Positions 44,991-55,004 are shown, counted from the stretch's first letter. The stretch is DNA of 64,000 nucleotides from Dyadobacter alkalitolerans DSM 23607 (GCF_000428845.1 NZ_AUAS01000002.1:124001-188000), one strand, 5' to 3'. A program made the numbers and translations. The notes: generated from the letters alone by a model not told the origin.

Positions 44991-46253
44991 ATGACAGAAT
45001 CTAAACCAAGCACTTTTTCGGGCTATGAAAAGTTTATCATAGCCATTTTAGCCACATTACAATTCACGATCGTACTGGATTTCATGGTGCTTTCGCCATT
45101 GGGATACATTTTACTCGACAAACTCGACATCTCTACGAGCCAGTTCGGGCTCGTGGTGTCGGCCTATGCATTCAGCGCAGGTGCGGCCGGCCTGCTTACG
45201 GCGGGATTTGCTGATAAGTTTGATCGCAAAAAGATGCTCCTGTTCTTCTATACGGGCTTTATAATCGGCACGTTTTTATGCGGCATCGCTCCAACTTATC
45301 ATTTTTTGCTCATGGCTCGCGTTTTCACCGGGCTTTTTGGCGGCGTAATCGGCTCTATCAGTTTTGCGATTATTACAGATTTGTTCCCGATTAACGCGCG
45401 CGGCCGTGTGATGGGATTTGTGCAAATGGCCTTTGCGAGCAGCCAGGTTTTGGGAATTCCAATCGGACTTTACCTTGCAAAGGAATTCAGCTGGCATGCC
45501 CCATTCCTGATGATCGTCGGATTAAGCCTGATTGTAGGTTTCCTTATCGTGACTTACATGAAACCGATTAATGCACATTTGAAAATCCAGACCCAGAGCA
45601 ATGCATTCCAGCATTTGGGAAAAACACTATCCCGCCCGGAATATCTTCAGGGTTTTGCAGCGACCACATTACTAGCCACCGGAGGTTTCATGCTGATGCC
45701 GTTCGGGACAGCTTATGGAGTCAACAACCTCGGCATTCAGGAAGCACAACTTCCGACCTTATATATGATCACCGGACTTTGCATGCTGGTCTTCAGTCCG
45801 TTCATCGGGAAGCTTAGCGATAAGGTCGGGAAGTACAAAGTCTTCCTCGCCGGCTCTGCAATCACTTGCGTAATGACCCTCATTTATTGCAATCTCGGCG
45901 TCACACCGCTTTGGATTATTATCATTTTGAATGTGCTCCTCTTTGTAGGAATAACCGGCCGAATGATCTCCGCATCTGCGCTGATGACGGCAGTTCCCGA
46001 GCCGCAGGACCGCGGTGCGTTTATGGGAATCAACTCATCAATCCAGCAAATCGCCGGCGGCCTCGCCTCGCTCCTCGCAGGGTTCATCGTCTCAGAAACC
46101 AGCACGGGATTTATTGAACATTATCCGACATTAGGCAATGTGGTTGTTGTTGCTGTTGTGGTGACTGCATTATTGATGTACAGGATTCATCGGTATGTTA
46201 CGGCGAAGTTGCTGGCGAGCTCGGCGGATGGTGTTGTGAAACCGACTGTTTGA
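44991..46253 (+). CDS. MFS drug/sugar efflux transporter (DHA1-like)
   Basis: A 420-residue 12-helix MFS protein. Motif A is ADKFDRKKMLLF after helix 2; a proline/glycine-rich motif C region is QVLGIPIGLYLA in helix 5; the second-half loop is GKLSDKVGKYKV. The regulation by a linked TetR indicates an efflux role for a toxic compound, an inference from gene order. It lies 16 bp after the HMA-like gene. Confidence 0.9.
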   Translation: MTESKPSTFSGYEKFIIAILATLQFTIVLDFMVLSPLGYILLDKLDISTSQFGLVVSAYAFSAGAAGLLTAGFADKFDRKKMLLFFYTGFIIGTFLCGIAPTYHFLLMARVFTGLFGGVIGSISFAIITDLFPINARGRVMGFVQMAFASSQVLGIPIGLYLAKEFSWHAPFLMIVGLSLIVGFLIVTYMKPINAHLKIQTQSNAFQHLGKTLSRPEYLQGFAATTLLATGGFMLMPFGTAYGVNNLGIQEAQLPTLYMITGLCMLVFSPFIGKLSDKVGKYKVFLAGSAITCVMTLIYCNLGVTPLWIIIILNVLLFVGITGRMISASALMTAVPEPQDRGAFMGINSSIQQIAGGLASLLAGFIVSETSTGFIEHYPTLGNVVVVAVVVTALLMYRIHRYVTAKLLASSADGVVKPTV

Positions 46254-46478
46254 AAATGATTATGTGATATCCCCTGCTTGTAAATGAGCCACTTACGACC
46301 TCATTAAAAATAAATTCATATAATACTTATCATTCTTTTAAAAAGATCTATACATTTACAAAGCGAAAAACTTTTGAAGCTTTTTATTTCTAAGGATTAG
46401 GTATAAAATTATTTTACGTTTATTTACGTATCAAACTGGAAATAAACTATTATCTTTTTATACTTATAATACTTTTAA
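46254..46478. other. AT-rich region upstream of parA
   Basis: Strongly AT-rich and 225 bp long. Two direct TTTACGT copies (46413-46419, 46423-46429) are spaced 10 bp apart, one helical turn, and ATAATACTT-like repeats occur near 46319 and 46465. It may hold the parA promoter and a partition-protein binding site; no consensus parS was seen. Confidence 0.35.
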
Positions 46479-47243
46479 ATGAAAATCATTAGTATTGTCA
46501 ACAACAAAGGCGGTGTGGGAAAGACCACTTCGGCTCAGAGTATTGCTGCCGGTCTCAGCAAATTTGCCAATGCAAGGGTGCTGGTAATTGATCTGGATGC
46601 GCAGGCTAGCCTTACCAAAAGTTTCGGCATTCAGCATGCAGGACTTAAAAAAGACAGTGGCTCGTTCATTACCGGCGAATATGAATTTGATGAGATCGTG
46701 AAGCGGGTTGGGGATATTGATGTGTTGCCTGGATCGGCAGAATTGATACACCGCGAAGACACCATTAAGGCGGCTCCTGTATTTCCGTTCAACCTGAAAA
46801 TTGCATTGGAAAAAATCAAGGACCGTTACGATTTCGTGATCATCGACTGCCCGCCTGCATTGTATGGAAATACGCGGTTGGCCCTGGTTTCGTGCCACCA
46901 GTACTATGTCCCTTTGCAGGCTGAGTTTTTGAGTTATGAGGGTCTTCGGAATTTTCTGGTTTATTCTGCGGAGATCAAAAAGATTAGCCCGAACACAAAT
47001 CTAGGCGGCGTTTTTGCAACGAGATATAACCCTAAAATCAGAAAGAAGATCAGCCATGAACTGATCAACGCCACGAAGGAACAACTGGGCGATGTTTTCA
47101 TGGCATCCTATATCCGCGACAACATTGCGCTTTCCGAAGCGCAGGCAAACGGAACAACCATATTTGATTACGCACCGAATAGTAATGGTGCCGAAGATTA
47201 TTACAAACTGACACGAGAAATTTTAGAACGAATCAATAACTGA
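46479..47243 (+). CDS. ParA family ATPase
   Basis: A 254-residue ParA/Soj-type deviant Walker ATPase. KGGVGKTT (about 9-16) is the deviant P-loop, VIDLDAQAS the Walker A' region, and VIIDCPPAL the Walker B. It lacks the N-terminal DNA-binding extension of type Ia plasmid ParA. Such proteins position DNA or protein cargo. The usual ParB is not next to it; a 100-residue protein follows 4 bp later. This could be a plasmid-type partition pair left in the chromosome. Confidence 0.92.
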   Translation: MKIISIVNNKGGVGKTTSAQSIAAGLSKFANARVLVIDLDAQASLTKSFGIQHAGLKKDSGSFITGEYEFDEIVKRVGDIDVLPGSAELIHREDTIKAAPVFPFNLKIALEKIKDRYDFVIIDCPPALYGNTRLALVSCHQYYVPLQAEFLSYEGLRNFLVYSAEIKKISPNTNLGGVFATRYNPKIRKKISHELINATKEQLGDVFMASYIRDNIALSEAQANGTTIFDYAPNSNGAEDYYKLTREILERINN

Positions 47244-47247
47244 CACG

Positions 47248-47550
47248 ATGGCTAAGGAAAGGAAATTCGATTTTGCGCCGCTTCCGCGGGTTGCTGACAT
47301 TCAGGAGGAGGTTGATAACAACAAAACCAATGAGGTTGCAGACGGAGCGCCCACCAAAGTAACATTTGATTGTGATTACATTTTAATGGAAAACATGAAA
47401 GATTACGGTTACTGGGAAGGTCTGACGCAAAAAGACATCATTCTTGAATCCTTAAAGCTCTATTTTCAGGACAAAGAGATCCGCCCAAGACCAGACAAAA
47501 TTAGAAACCGTACAAAAGTAGGCCGCAAGCCAAAGTCGGTTAGTGAGTAA
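47248..47550 (+). CDS. small ParA-partner-like protein
   Basis: A 100-residue protein with an acidic N-terminal half (PRVADIQEEVDNN), a central helical segment (FDCDYILMENMKDYGYWEGLTQKDIILESLKLYF) and a basic tail (RPDKIRNRTKVGRKPK). It is coupled to parA and could be the DNA-binding adaptor. The central segment might be a ribbon-helix-helix-like domain, which is uncertain. A 27-bp inverted repeat follows it. Confidence 0.65.
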   Translation: MAKERKFDFAPLPRVADIQEEVDNNKTNEVADGAPTKVTFDCDYILMENMKDYGYWEGLTQKDIILESLKLYFQDKEIRPRPDKIRNRTKVGRKPKSVSE

Positions 47551-47564
47551 AATGTTACATCCCC

Positions 47565-47634
47565 TGTCACACTGAGCGGAGCCGAAGTGCGCTTCTGCTA
47601 GCAGTAACGCACTTCGGCTCCGCTCAGTGTGACA
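47565..47634. repeat. perfect 27-bp inverted repeat (MITE/terminator-like)
   Basis: Arms 47565-47591 and 47608-47634 are exact reverse complements, containing GAGCGGAGCCGAAGTGCG. The 16-bp loop contains a CTGCTAGCAG palindrome (47595-47604). It sits between convergent genes and could stop both. A near-copy of this sequence is, from memory, widespread in Bacteroidota genomes; a genome search is needed. Confidence 0.75.
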
Positions 47635-47657
47635 GTCGCTTACAATAACTCATCATC

Positions 47658-49472
47658 CTACTCAATCAGCAGCTTTCCGGAGACCTCTCTGCCTCCATTG
47701 CTGAATTTGTATAAATACAATCCCGTCGTCCTATTCAAATTCAGTTCTGTTTGCTGCTCGAACTGCTTATCCATTACTTTTCTGCCTTGTATATCGAACA
47801 GCGTGAACAGGGACGTTCCTGCCAGCTTCGTCGTGACTTGCACAAAACCTCTTGCCGGATTAGGTGAAACCTGTACAAGTGCGTTGGCTGGATTTTCAAC
47901 AGCTAATATCGGCGCCACTTTTACTTCCGTTGTCGCGGTGTCTGCACAGCCATTTCCGTCTACCACCCGAACTTCATAAACGCCCGAATTTTTGACAGTT
48001 GCATTTTCGATCCGTGCCGTCTGGGTTTGGGATTTAAAATCTTCCGGTCCTTGCCAGGAATAGCTGATGCCTCCGTCGGCTGAAAGTTCAATGGTCTCTT
48101 TTTCAAAGTAAGGGCCTGTGTTGGTCGCAGTGGCTTTTGGTTGTTCAAAGACGATAACCTTTACTTTTAATGTGGAATCAGGCTGGCCGGGCGTTTTGCA
48201 TGTTACAGTGTAGTCGGTTGTTGCCTTTGGGTTTACATTAATAGACAACCCAGCTTCACCTGTGGACCAGGAAACATTTCCGGCGCAGCCGGATGCAGTG
48301 AGCAAGCTAAACTCACCCGGACAAACGTTAGGATCAGAAATTTTCACTTTAAAGACAAGTGGTGCATTGCTTTTGACCAAAGTCCATTGAACCGTTTTAG
48401 TACGCTCATTCGCCCTGCTATCACGTCGGCTTAGCAATGTTGAGTCAAACACCGAGGCAACTAAGTTGCCCGAATTTTCCTCCATATCGGCCGCATTTAA
48501 GCTTATTTCGCTTCCGGTCCTGATCAACTTTCCGTCCAGCGTCCATGTTACCTTCAAGCTGTTGGGCTCGGGCTCGACCAGGTTTAATTTAAATGTTTTG
48601 GGTTGTTCCGAAAGCACGATTCCCTGCGATGGCTCAGGCGAAACCTGGTCAATAGGACTTACATATTGCAAAATCCGCTCAGCCGTGGCCTCTTTACAAA
48701 CTGCACAAAACGGTCGGTCGAGATATTCCATCAGGCAGTTGGCGTGCGTTGGCTTAAACCATTTTGCGGCCTCACCTTCGCCGTGTGGGAATATACCGAT
48801 GTTGGTTTCGTCCAGCCAGTTTTTCCATTTTATTGTAGCCGGATCGGTAATGGCTGTCATATTAGGCGCCTCCCAGCCATATTGCGGCCCAGCCCAGTAT
48901 TCATCATTCAGAAAAGAAAATGTATGTCCGATTTCATGAACGCCGATAGTGTTCGCAGCTGAATGCAATGTATGGACCGCAATGCCGCCGCCTGAACCGC
49001 CATAGAATGGTGTGTTAACCAGCATGACGACCAGATCAGCCGTTGGAAAGTTGACGGCCAGCACATTCGTGAGATTCTGATAGTTCTGGACAACAACGAG
49101 CCGATGAATGTATTCGCCGAATGTCGTCCCGTAATAAGTGTCTTTCTTACCAACAGGCTGATCGGGATACGCGTCGGGTGCATTGCCCGGATTGCTCACG
49201 CCGCTTTCCTTGGACGGTGTTGCAATAGAGAAAAAGTTGAAATAGTTACGGTAAACATTGTACGGCGCGTAGTTGAGAAAGAAGTCCGCAAATTCCCTTG
49301 CCTCTTCCGTAAACTTCGGAAGTTCGGTCTGTGTAAAACCGTCGCCCAGAATAACAACATTAACCCTGTTATCGATGGAGCCATGTTTATAGATGGTATC
49401 GACCTCAAAAGTTTGAGAAAAGCAGGCGAAAGATGAAATTAAAAATAATACGAGGGTAAAGAATCTGGCCAT
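47658..49472 (-). CDS. secreted M64-type metallopeptidase with T9SS sorting domain
   Basis: A 604-residue protein with a signal peptide (cut near CFSQ, residue 20). An M64 peptidase domain follows (VNVVILGDGFTQTE, HEIGHTFSFLNDEYW; zinc motif His179-Glu-x-x-His183). Then come Ig-like/PKD-like regions and a C-terminal type A T9SS signal (VQVSPNPARGFVQV... LYLYKFSNGGREVSGKLLIE). It should be exported across the outer membrane by type IX secretion. M64 family is known from IgA peptidases. It abuts the lipoprotein gene with no gap. Confidence 0.9.
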   Translation of the reverse strand: MARFFTLVLFLISSFACFSQTFEVDTIYKHGSIDNRVNVVILGDGFTQTELPKFTEEAREFADFFLNYAPYNVYRNYFNFFSIATPSKESGVSNPGNAPDAYPDQPVGKKDTYYGTTFGEYIHRLVVVQNYQNLTNVLAVNFPTADLVVMLVNTPFYGGSGGGIAVHTLHSAANTIGVHEIGHTFSFLNDEYWAGPQYGWEAPNMTAITDPATIKWKNWLDETNIGIFPHGEGEAAKWFKPTHANCLMEYLDRPFCAVCKEATAERILQYVSPIDQVSPEPSQGIVLSEQPKTFKLNLVEPEPNSLKVTWTLDGKLIRTGSEISLNAADMEENSGNLVASVFDSTLLSRRDSRANERTKTVQWTLVKSNAPLVFKVKISDPNVCPGEFSLLTASGCAGNVSWSTGEAGLSINVNPKATTDYTVTCKTPGQPDSTLKVKVIVFEQPKATATNTGPYFEKETIELSADGGISYSWQGPEDFKSQTQTARIENATVKNSGVYEVRVVDGNGCADTATTEVKVAPILAVENPANALVQVSPNPARGFVQVTTKLAGTSLFTLFDIQGRKVMDKQFEQQTELNLNRTTGLYLYKFSNGGREVSGKLLIE

Positions 49473-49964
49473 CTATTCTAAGTTAAGTGTGTAGATTTTA
49501 ATGTTCTCTTTTCCAGGTGTAATGCTGTATAATTCAACCTTTTCCAGACCATTATCATTTTGAATACGAACAGAAAGTATGCCTTCCTTTGCGTTTAAAT
49601 CCTGTTTGGTCAGCCGTCCGTCCCCGCTGGCAACCTCTACAGACTTGTAAAGCGGATGCTCGAAAACCAATGCCTTTTCCATATCATCAACCGGATAGCG
49701 CGGGATTACAACGATCCGATAAGGACTATGAACAGGCGCAGCTAAATTTTTAAGCTTCCCATTTCCTGAAACTGCATTAACCAGCTCAACCGTCTCCATT
49801 TTCCCGTTCCCTTTACTAATCTTGAAATCCAGGAAAAGAATGTGGTTTGAAGCATTAGGATCATAATTTCTGACCCGCCGGATCGAAAGTGTCGATTCAG
49901 CAGTTTTGCAGCCCGTCAGCGCAACGCCAATTATCATTACAAGTAAAAAGCAAATTTTGTACAT
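49473..49964 (-). CDS. lipoprotein of unknown function
   Basis: About 163 residues. MYKICFLLVMIIGVALTGC gives a lipobox with Cys19. The rest is beta-rich and begins KTAESTLSIRR. The start at 49964 is chosen because the ATG at 50009 would add 15 residues before the signal sequence. The stop directly touches the M64 peptidase start, so the two are cotranscribed. Family unknown. Confidence 0.78.
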   Translation of the reverse strand: MYKICFLLVMIIGVALTGCKTAESTLSIRRVRNYDPNASNHILFLDFKISKGNGKMETVELVNAVSGNGKLKNLAAPVHSPYRIVVIPRYPVDDMEKALVFEHPLYKSVEVASGDGRLTKQDLNAKEGILSVRIQNDNGLEKVELYSITPGKENIKIYTLNLE

Positions 49965-50012
49965 TATAACTTCTGACACAAAATCCTTGAAAACGGTTGC
50001 ATAGCGCATTGC

Positions 50013-51527
50013 CTAAGTAAGGATGCTTTTTACCACATGGCCATGCACATCCGTGAGCCGGAACCTTCTGCCTTGAAATTTATAAGTCAACTGCTCGTGG
50101 TCAACGCCCATTAAGTGCATTAATGTTGCCTGAAAATCATGCACATGAACAGGATCTTTTACAATGTTATAACTAAAATCGTCCGTCTCACCGAAACTGA
50201 TTCCGGGCTTCACTCCCGCCCCGGCCATCCACATAGTGAAGCAGCGCGGGTGATGGTCGCGGCCGTAATCATCGGCAGTAAGTTTGCCTTGCGAGTAAAC
50301 CGTGCGCCCGAATTCTCCTCCCCAAACAACCAATGTATCGTCCAGCAATCCCCTGCGTTTCAAATCCATGATCAATGCAGCCGTGGCCTGATCTGTGTTT
50401 TTACATTGCTGGGCGATGCTTTTGGGCAGTCCGCCATGGTTGTCCCAGCCCTGGTGATAGAGTTGCACAAACTTGACATCCTTTTCCAAAAGCTTGCGAG
50501 CGAGAATGCAATTAGCCGCATAAGTCCCTGCATCACGGCTATCCGGCCCATACAAATCGAAAACCTCATCCGGTTCACCGGCGGTATCCATCACTTCCGG
50601 CACGGATGTCTGCATCCGGAAAGCCATTTCATACTGTGCAATGCGCGCGTCCACTTCGGGATCACCGTAGGGCTCATTTTGGAGTTGATTCAGCTTTGCC
50701 AGGTAATCCAACATTTCCCTCCGGTCTGCGCCATCATAGCCTTCGGGATTATTCAGGAAAAGCACCGGATCTTTCCCGGACCTGAACTGAACGCCCTGGT
50801 GTTTGGAAGGCAAAAAGCCGTTTCCCCAGAGCCTGGCATACAACGGCTGATCTCTTGCACCATTTTTTGAAACTAAGACAATGAATGATGGCAGATTTTG
50901 ATTATCGGTCCCTAATCCATAACTAACCCACGAACCGATAGACGGCCTGCCCGGGAGCTGATTGCCCGTTTGGAAAAAAGTGATTGCCGGATCGTGGTTA
51001 ATGGCCTCGGAATAAACGGATTTGATCATACACAACTCATCCACAACCTTGGCAGTATGCGGCATCAACTCACTCACCCAAGTGCCGCTTTTGCCATGCT
51101 GGTTAAATCCATAAACCGACGGGACCACCGGCAAAGAACTCTGGTTCGCGCTCATGCCCGTAAGCCTCTGCCCTTTCCTAACCGAGTCGGGCAAGTTCTG
51201 GCCGGCCATATTAACCAGTTTTGGTTTATAATCGAATGTTTCAAACTGTGAAGGGCCGCCCGCCATGAACAGGTAAACCACCCGTTTTGCCTTAGGGGCA
51301 ATGTGGGGCAGCGCTTTCAGGACTTTTTCTTCCAATGCCGCCGCCCCTTCGGTGGTAGCGGCCGCACCGGAACCAAAGAGCTTTTGCGAACCAAATAACG
51401 ATCCCATCGCCAGCGCACCCAGTCCCAGCGAGGTTTTAACCAGGAAATTCCGTCTTTCCAGTTTTTTATTTAGTATATCAAATTCAGGGCTATTGATCCT
51501 GAACGGTTCTTTGTGATGGTCTTCCAT
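50013..51527 (-). CDS. DUF1501 family protein with Tat-like signal
   Basis: A 504-residue protein. The N-terminal signal has a twin-Arg-like KLERRNFLVKTSLGLGALAMG, so export by Tat is plausible. DUF1501 signatures include VYLFMAGGPSQFETFDYKP, INHDPAITFFQTGNQ and VVWGGEFGRTVYSQG. DUF1501 proteins usually occur beside DUF1549/DUF1553 cytochrome-like proteins, as here (3 bp away). They are thought to act in sugar or sulfated-polysaccharide metabolism; precise role unknown. Confidence 0.9.
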   Translation of the reverse strand: MEDHHKEPFRINSPEFDILNKKLERRNFLVKTSLGLGALAMGSLFGSQKLFGSGAAATTEGAAALEEKVLKALPHIAPKAKRVVYLFMAGGPSQFETFDYKPKLVNMAGQNLPDSVRKGQRLTGMSANQSSLPVVPSVYGFNQHGKSGTWVSELMPHTAKVVDELCMIKSVYSEAINHDPAITFFQTGNQLPGRPSIGSWVSYGLGTDNQNLPSFIVLVSKNGARDQPLYARLWGNGFLPSKHQGVQFRSGKDPVLFLNNPEGYDGADRREMLDYLAKLNQLQNEPYGDPEVDARIAQYEMAFRMQTSVPEVMDTAGEPDEVFDLYGPDSRDAGTYAANCILARKLLEKDVKFVQLYHQGWDNHGGLPKSIAQQCKNTDQATAALIMDLKRRGLLDDTLVVWGGEFGRTVYSQGKLTADDYGRDHHPRCFTMWMAGAGVKPGISFGETDDFSYNIVKDPVHVHDFQATLMHLMGVDHEQLTYKFQGRRFRLTDVHGHVVKSILT

Positions 51528-51530
51528 GGT

Positions 51531-54500
51531 TCATCGCTTGGTTAGGGATGCATCCGAATTCAATATCGTGCTTGCCACAACTGCATTAGCCGCTATTTGC
51601 GTCAAATCCATTTTTTTGTCAATAACAAACTGCCCTTGCGTCAGCCAGCCCAACGCTTTTCCGGGTTCTTTGCTGAACTTTTCCACCTGCTTTTTTTGCA
51701 GATCCATCAAAAGCACAACTTCCTTCGGCGAAGGCTTTCTGCCTGTCAATTTGCGGTAACTCATTATAATAGCATCATTTGTATTCTTCATTGAAGCCAT
51801 TTGCTGCCCCATCACTTTCATGGCTTCGTTGAACGTCGGATCATTCAATGTGACAAGCGCTTGCAGTGGGGTGTTGGTTTTTTGCCGCCTTACCATGCAA
51901 AAACTACGCGACGTGGCATCGAATGTGGCGAGCGTAGGATTAGGGACGGATCTTTTGGTTATCACATATAAGCTTCGCCGGTAAACTGCGTCGCCTGAAT
52001 CCCGCTGATAACTTGTATTATTAATCTCCCAAAGCCCATCCGGCTGATAAGGCTTGACGCTCTTTCCGCCAACTCTTTTATTAATCAATCCGCTCGCTGC
52101 CAATGCATTATCCCGGATCATTTCAGCGGTAAGCCGGTTGGCAGGACTGTGCGAAAGCAGCCGGTTTTCCGGATCTTTTTCGCGAACTTCCTTCGAAACG
52201 TCCGAGCGCTGCCGGTAAGTGGCCGACATGACAATCAGCTTGTTAAGCTCTTTCACATTCCATCCCGATTCCTGAAAACGAATCGCGAGCCAATCCAGCA
52301 ATTCAAGGTGGCTGGGCATTTCTCCCTGGTTACCAAAATCTTCCGTTGTTTTCACCAATCCGGTGCCAAAGAAGTTCTGCCAAAACCGGTTCACCGCCAC
52401 CCGGGCCGTCAGCGGATTGTCCTTACTCGTCAGCCACTGCGCAAGTCCATATCTGTTTTTGGGCAAATTTTCAGGAAATACCAATATTGATTTGGGTGTG
52501 TTAGGAAAAACCTCTTCCCCGAAAGAATCGTAATTTCCACGCAGCAAAATGTGCGCCTTTTTCCGTTTTGGCATTTCTGCCATCACCATTAATTCTTTGA
52601 TATGCTCCGTAGAATCAGCCAGCGCAGTCCGGGTCTTTTGAAGATCCATTTCCGCTTTGGTAACCGATTTAGAAACAGCTGAAAAATAATACTCTTTCAA
52701 CACCTTCCGCTGCTCGTCCGACCATGCCGTTTGATCTAAGGAAAGAATCGACTTCCAATCATTTTTAGCTGCTAAAATGCCGATTTCAAACGGGGTTAAC
52801 GCGCGGTTGTACACTACTATATCATCTGCCAGACCATTCTTAAAACCGTTGCCACGCCACCAGGCACCAATTTGCAAGCCGGGCTGCACATTGGATTTGA
52901 ATAAAATATCTTTGGTCAGCTGATCCGTTTCCGTAACCATCGCCATTTCTGCACCATCCATAAACACCTTAAAGCCAGCCGCTTTCGACGATCCGTCATA
53001 AGTGATCGTCAGCTGGATCCATTTATTTCTCGGCACATTGACTTTCGAAACTTTTGTAATCGCATTTGAAGGCGAAGTATGCGCCATATTCAGTTCCAGC
53101 TTGTTATTTTTCAGATAAAGATGATAGCCGCGGTAATTATAAAGCCGCTCCGCCTGACTCTTATGCAAAATCACCCCCTCTTTCATTTTCTCAGGCACAT
53201 TTACCCAAATTCCAATGCTGAAAGGTTCCGACTTTCTGAAAACGCCGATTTGATTTAAATCCAAAAAAACATCACCGTCGAATTGCATGGCATATCCGCC
53301 TCGATTCGTTACAAAAACCGGCTTTCCGCCAGGCTGGCCCGACTCCCGTTTCATCACTGCCTTTTCAGCCTGATTGACCTCATTGGATAAAACTTTACTG
53401 CTCAATGCACCTTTATCAAACGAAAAATGTGCTTGTAAGCCCGCAGACGGAATTCGTTCACTTGCCAATTCCCGCAAGCCAGCACTGCTAAGCCACTTCT
53501 CGAAACCAGTCTGATCATTGTTTTTCATTTGCACGACAGCCTTTTGCTGCTCCATTTCTCTCGATTTCAGGAATTTCAGCATCTTCTCCTCCGCATCGGT
53601 CGGTAACATGAGCGTTGGTGTGGGAAGCGCGTCGTCCCAGGAAATTTGTCCAGCTTCTTTTACATTATTGAAAAAGCTGAATAGCTCGTAGTAGTTTTTT
53701 TGGGAGATCGGGTCATATTTATGGTCGTGACATTTGGCACAACCTACTGATAGTCCAAGCATTGCATCGCCGAATGTATTGGTGCGGTCGACAACATATT
53801 CCGTTTGAAACTCTTCCTCAATGATCCCACCCTCCATATTCTGCTGATGGTTCCGGTTGAATGCCGTAGCGATCAGCATTTCTTTCGTAGGTTTTTGCAT
53901 CAGGTCGCCGGCAAGCTGCCAGTGCAAAAATTTATCGTAAGGCAAGTTCCGATTGAATGCACCGATGACCCAGTCGCGGTAAGGCGACATGTCGCGGAGA
54001 CGATCCACAGTATAGCCATGCGAATCCGCAAAACGCGCCAGATCCAGCCAGTCAACAGCCATTTTTTCTCCATAATGTGGTGAGTTCATGAGCCGGTCAA
54101 CCTGTTTTTCGTAGGCATCGGCCGATTTGTCATTCAAGAAGCGATCCATTTCTGCAATGGACGGAGGTAATCCGGTCAAATCGAGTGATAACCGACGCAA
54201 TAACAGCTCTTTATCTGCTTCGGCGGAAGGTTTGAGATTTTCGGTTTCCAGCTTGGCCAGGATAAAATGATCGATCTGGTTTTTGACCCAATTATCATTT
54301 TTGACGTCTGGCATTTCCACTCTTTCAGGCTTTACAAAGGCCCAATGTGGTTTGTAAGCAGTGCCTTCTTCGATCCATTTGATCAAAATTGCCTTTTCCC
54401 TGGCGTTCAAACTCAAATGCGATGCCGACGTCGGCATCATATAGTCAGGATCGCCTGAAAGAATGCGGTGGAATACTTCGCTGTTTTTCAGGCTGCCCGG

Positions 54501-54785
54501 GTCAATCGCCACTTTTCCTTTATTTTCCGGAAGATCACTATATGCAGCTTCCTGTAAATCAAGCCTTAACCCGGCCTTTTGTTTGGCTTTATCCGGTCCG
54601 TGGCAGACGAAGCATTTGTCCGACAGCACTGGTTTCACATGCTGATTATAATCCAGGTTTTCCGGCAGTTCCTCATACGCAAGCTTCACATCCTGAGGCA
54701 GTTCAGGTCCGCAAGCCAGCATTCCGAAGACGCATGACGCAAATAATATGGCTTTAACCGAGATAGTCATGCCGATTTTAGTCAT
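51531..54785 (-). CDS. PSCyt1/DUF1549/LamG/DUF1553 lipoprotein
   Basis: About 1084 residues. A lipobox (GMLAC, Cys25) is followed by a cytochrome c-like PSCyt1 domain with heme motif Cys58-x-x-Cys61-His62 in KCFVCHG. Then PSCyt2/DUF1549 (about 150-370), a LamG/concanavalin-like domain (about 455-660) and PSD1/DUF1553 (about 780-1060). This architecture is best known from Planctomycetes and also found in Cytophagales. Function unknown, often near polysaccharide genes. I chose ATG at 54785; a TTG six codons upstream also exists. Confidence 0.9.
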   Translation of the reverse strand: MTKIGMTISVKAILFASCVFGMLACGPELPQDVKLAYEELPENLDYNQHVKPVLSDKCFVCHGPDKAKQKAGLRLDLQEAAYSDLPENKGKVAIDPGSLKNSEVFHRILSGDPDYMMPTSASHLSLNAREKAILIKWIEEGTAYKPHWAFVKPERVEMPDVKNDNWVKNQIDHFILAKLETENLKPSAEADKELLLRRLSLDLTGLPPSIAEMDRFLNDKSADAYEKQVDRLMNSPHYGEKMAVDWLDLARFADSHGYTVDRLRDMSPYRDWVIGAFNRNLPYDKFLHWQLAGDLMQKPTKEMLIATAFNRNHQQNMEGGIIEEEFQTEYVVDRTNTFGDAMLGLSVGCAKCHDHKYDPISQKNYYELFSFFNNVKEAGQISWDDALPTPTLMLPTDAEEKMLKFLKSREMEQQKAVVQMKNNDQTGFEKWLSSAGLRELASERIPSAGLQAHFSFDKGALSSKVLSNEVNQAEKAVMKRESGQPGGKPVFVTNRGGYAMQFDGDVFLDLNQIGVFRKSEPFSIGIWVNVPEKMKEGVILHKSQAERLYNYRGYHLYLKNNKLELNMAHTSPSNAITKVSKVNVPRNKWIQLTITYDGSSKAAGFKVFMDGAEMAMVTETDQLTKDILFKSNVQPGLQIGAWWRGNGFKNGLADDIVVYNRALTPFEIGILAAKNDWKSILSLDQTAWSDEQRKVLKEYYFSAVSKSVTKAEMDLQKTRTALADSTEHIKELMVMAEMPKRKKAHILLRGNYDSFGEEVFPNTPKSILVFPENLPKNRYGLAQWLTSKDNPLTARVAVNRFWQNFFGTGLVKTTEDFGNQGEMPSHLELLDWLAIRFQESGWNVKELNKLIVMSATYRQRSDVSKEVREKDPENRLLSHSPANRLTAEMIRDNALAASGLINKRVGGKSVKPYQPDGLWEINNTSYQRDSGDAVYRRSLYVITKRSVPNPTLATFDATSRSFCMVRRQKTNTPLQALVTLNDPTFNEAMKVMGQQMASMKNTNDAIIMSYRKLTGRKPSPKEVVLLMDLQKKQVEKFSKEPGKALGWLTQGQFVIDKKMDLTQIAANAVVASTILNSDASLTKR

Positions 54786-55004
54786 TTTTAATATAGGATT
54801 CAAAGTTTAATCCTAATTATTTCTCTAATCTCCATATATACGACACAGGCGTCGAGATCGGGCTATGCATTTGCATGCAGATCATCCATACTTCCATCTG
54901 TCCCAGCGCTTCATCCATCCCGTTTAATCAAGCCTTTATCATAATTTACTATAAGGTTTTTTTATTCTGTTGCATTTTTATGGTGCAAATACAATCCTAT
55001 AAAA

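Noticed and set aside
46479..47550. A complete plasmid or ICE.
   Set aside because: No replication, integrase, relaxase or conjugation gene is seen on either side; only a partition-like pair is present.
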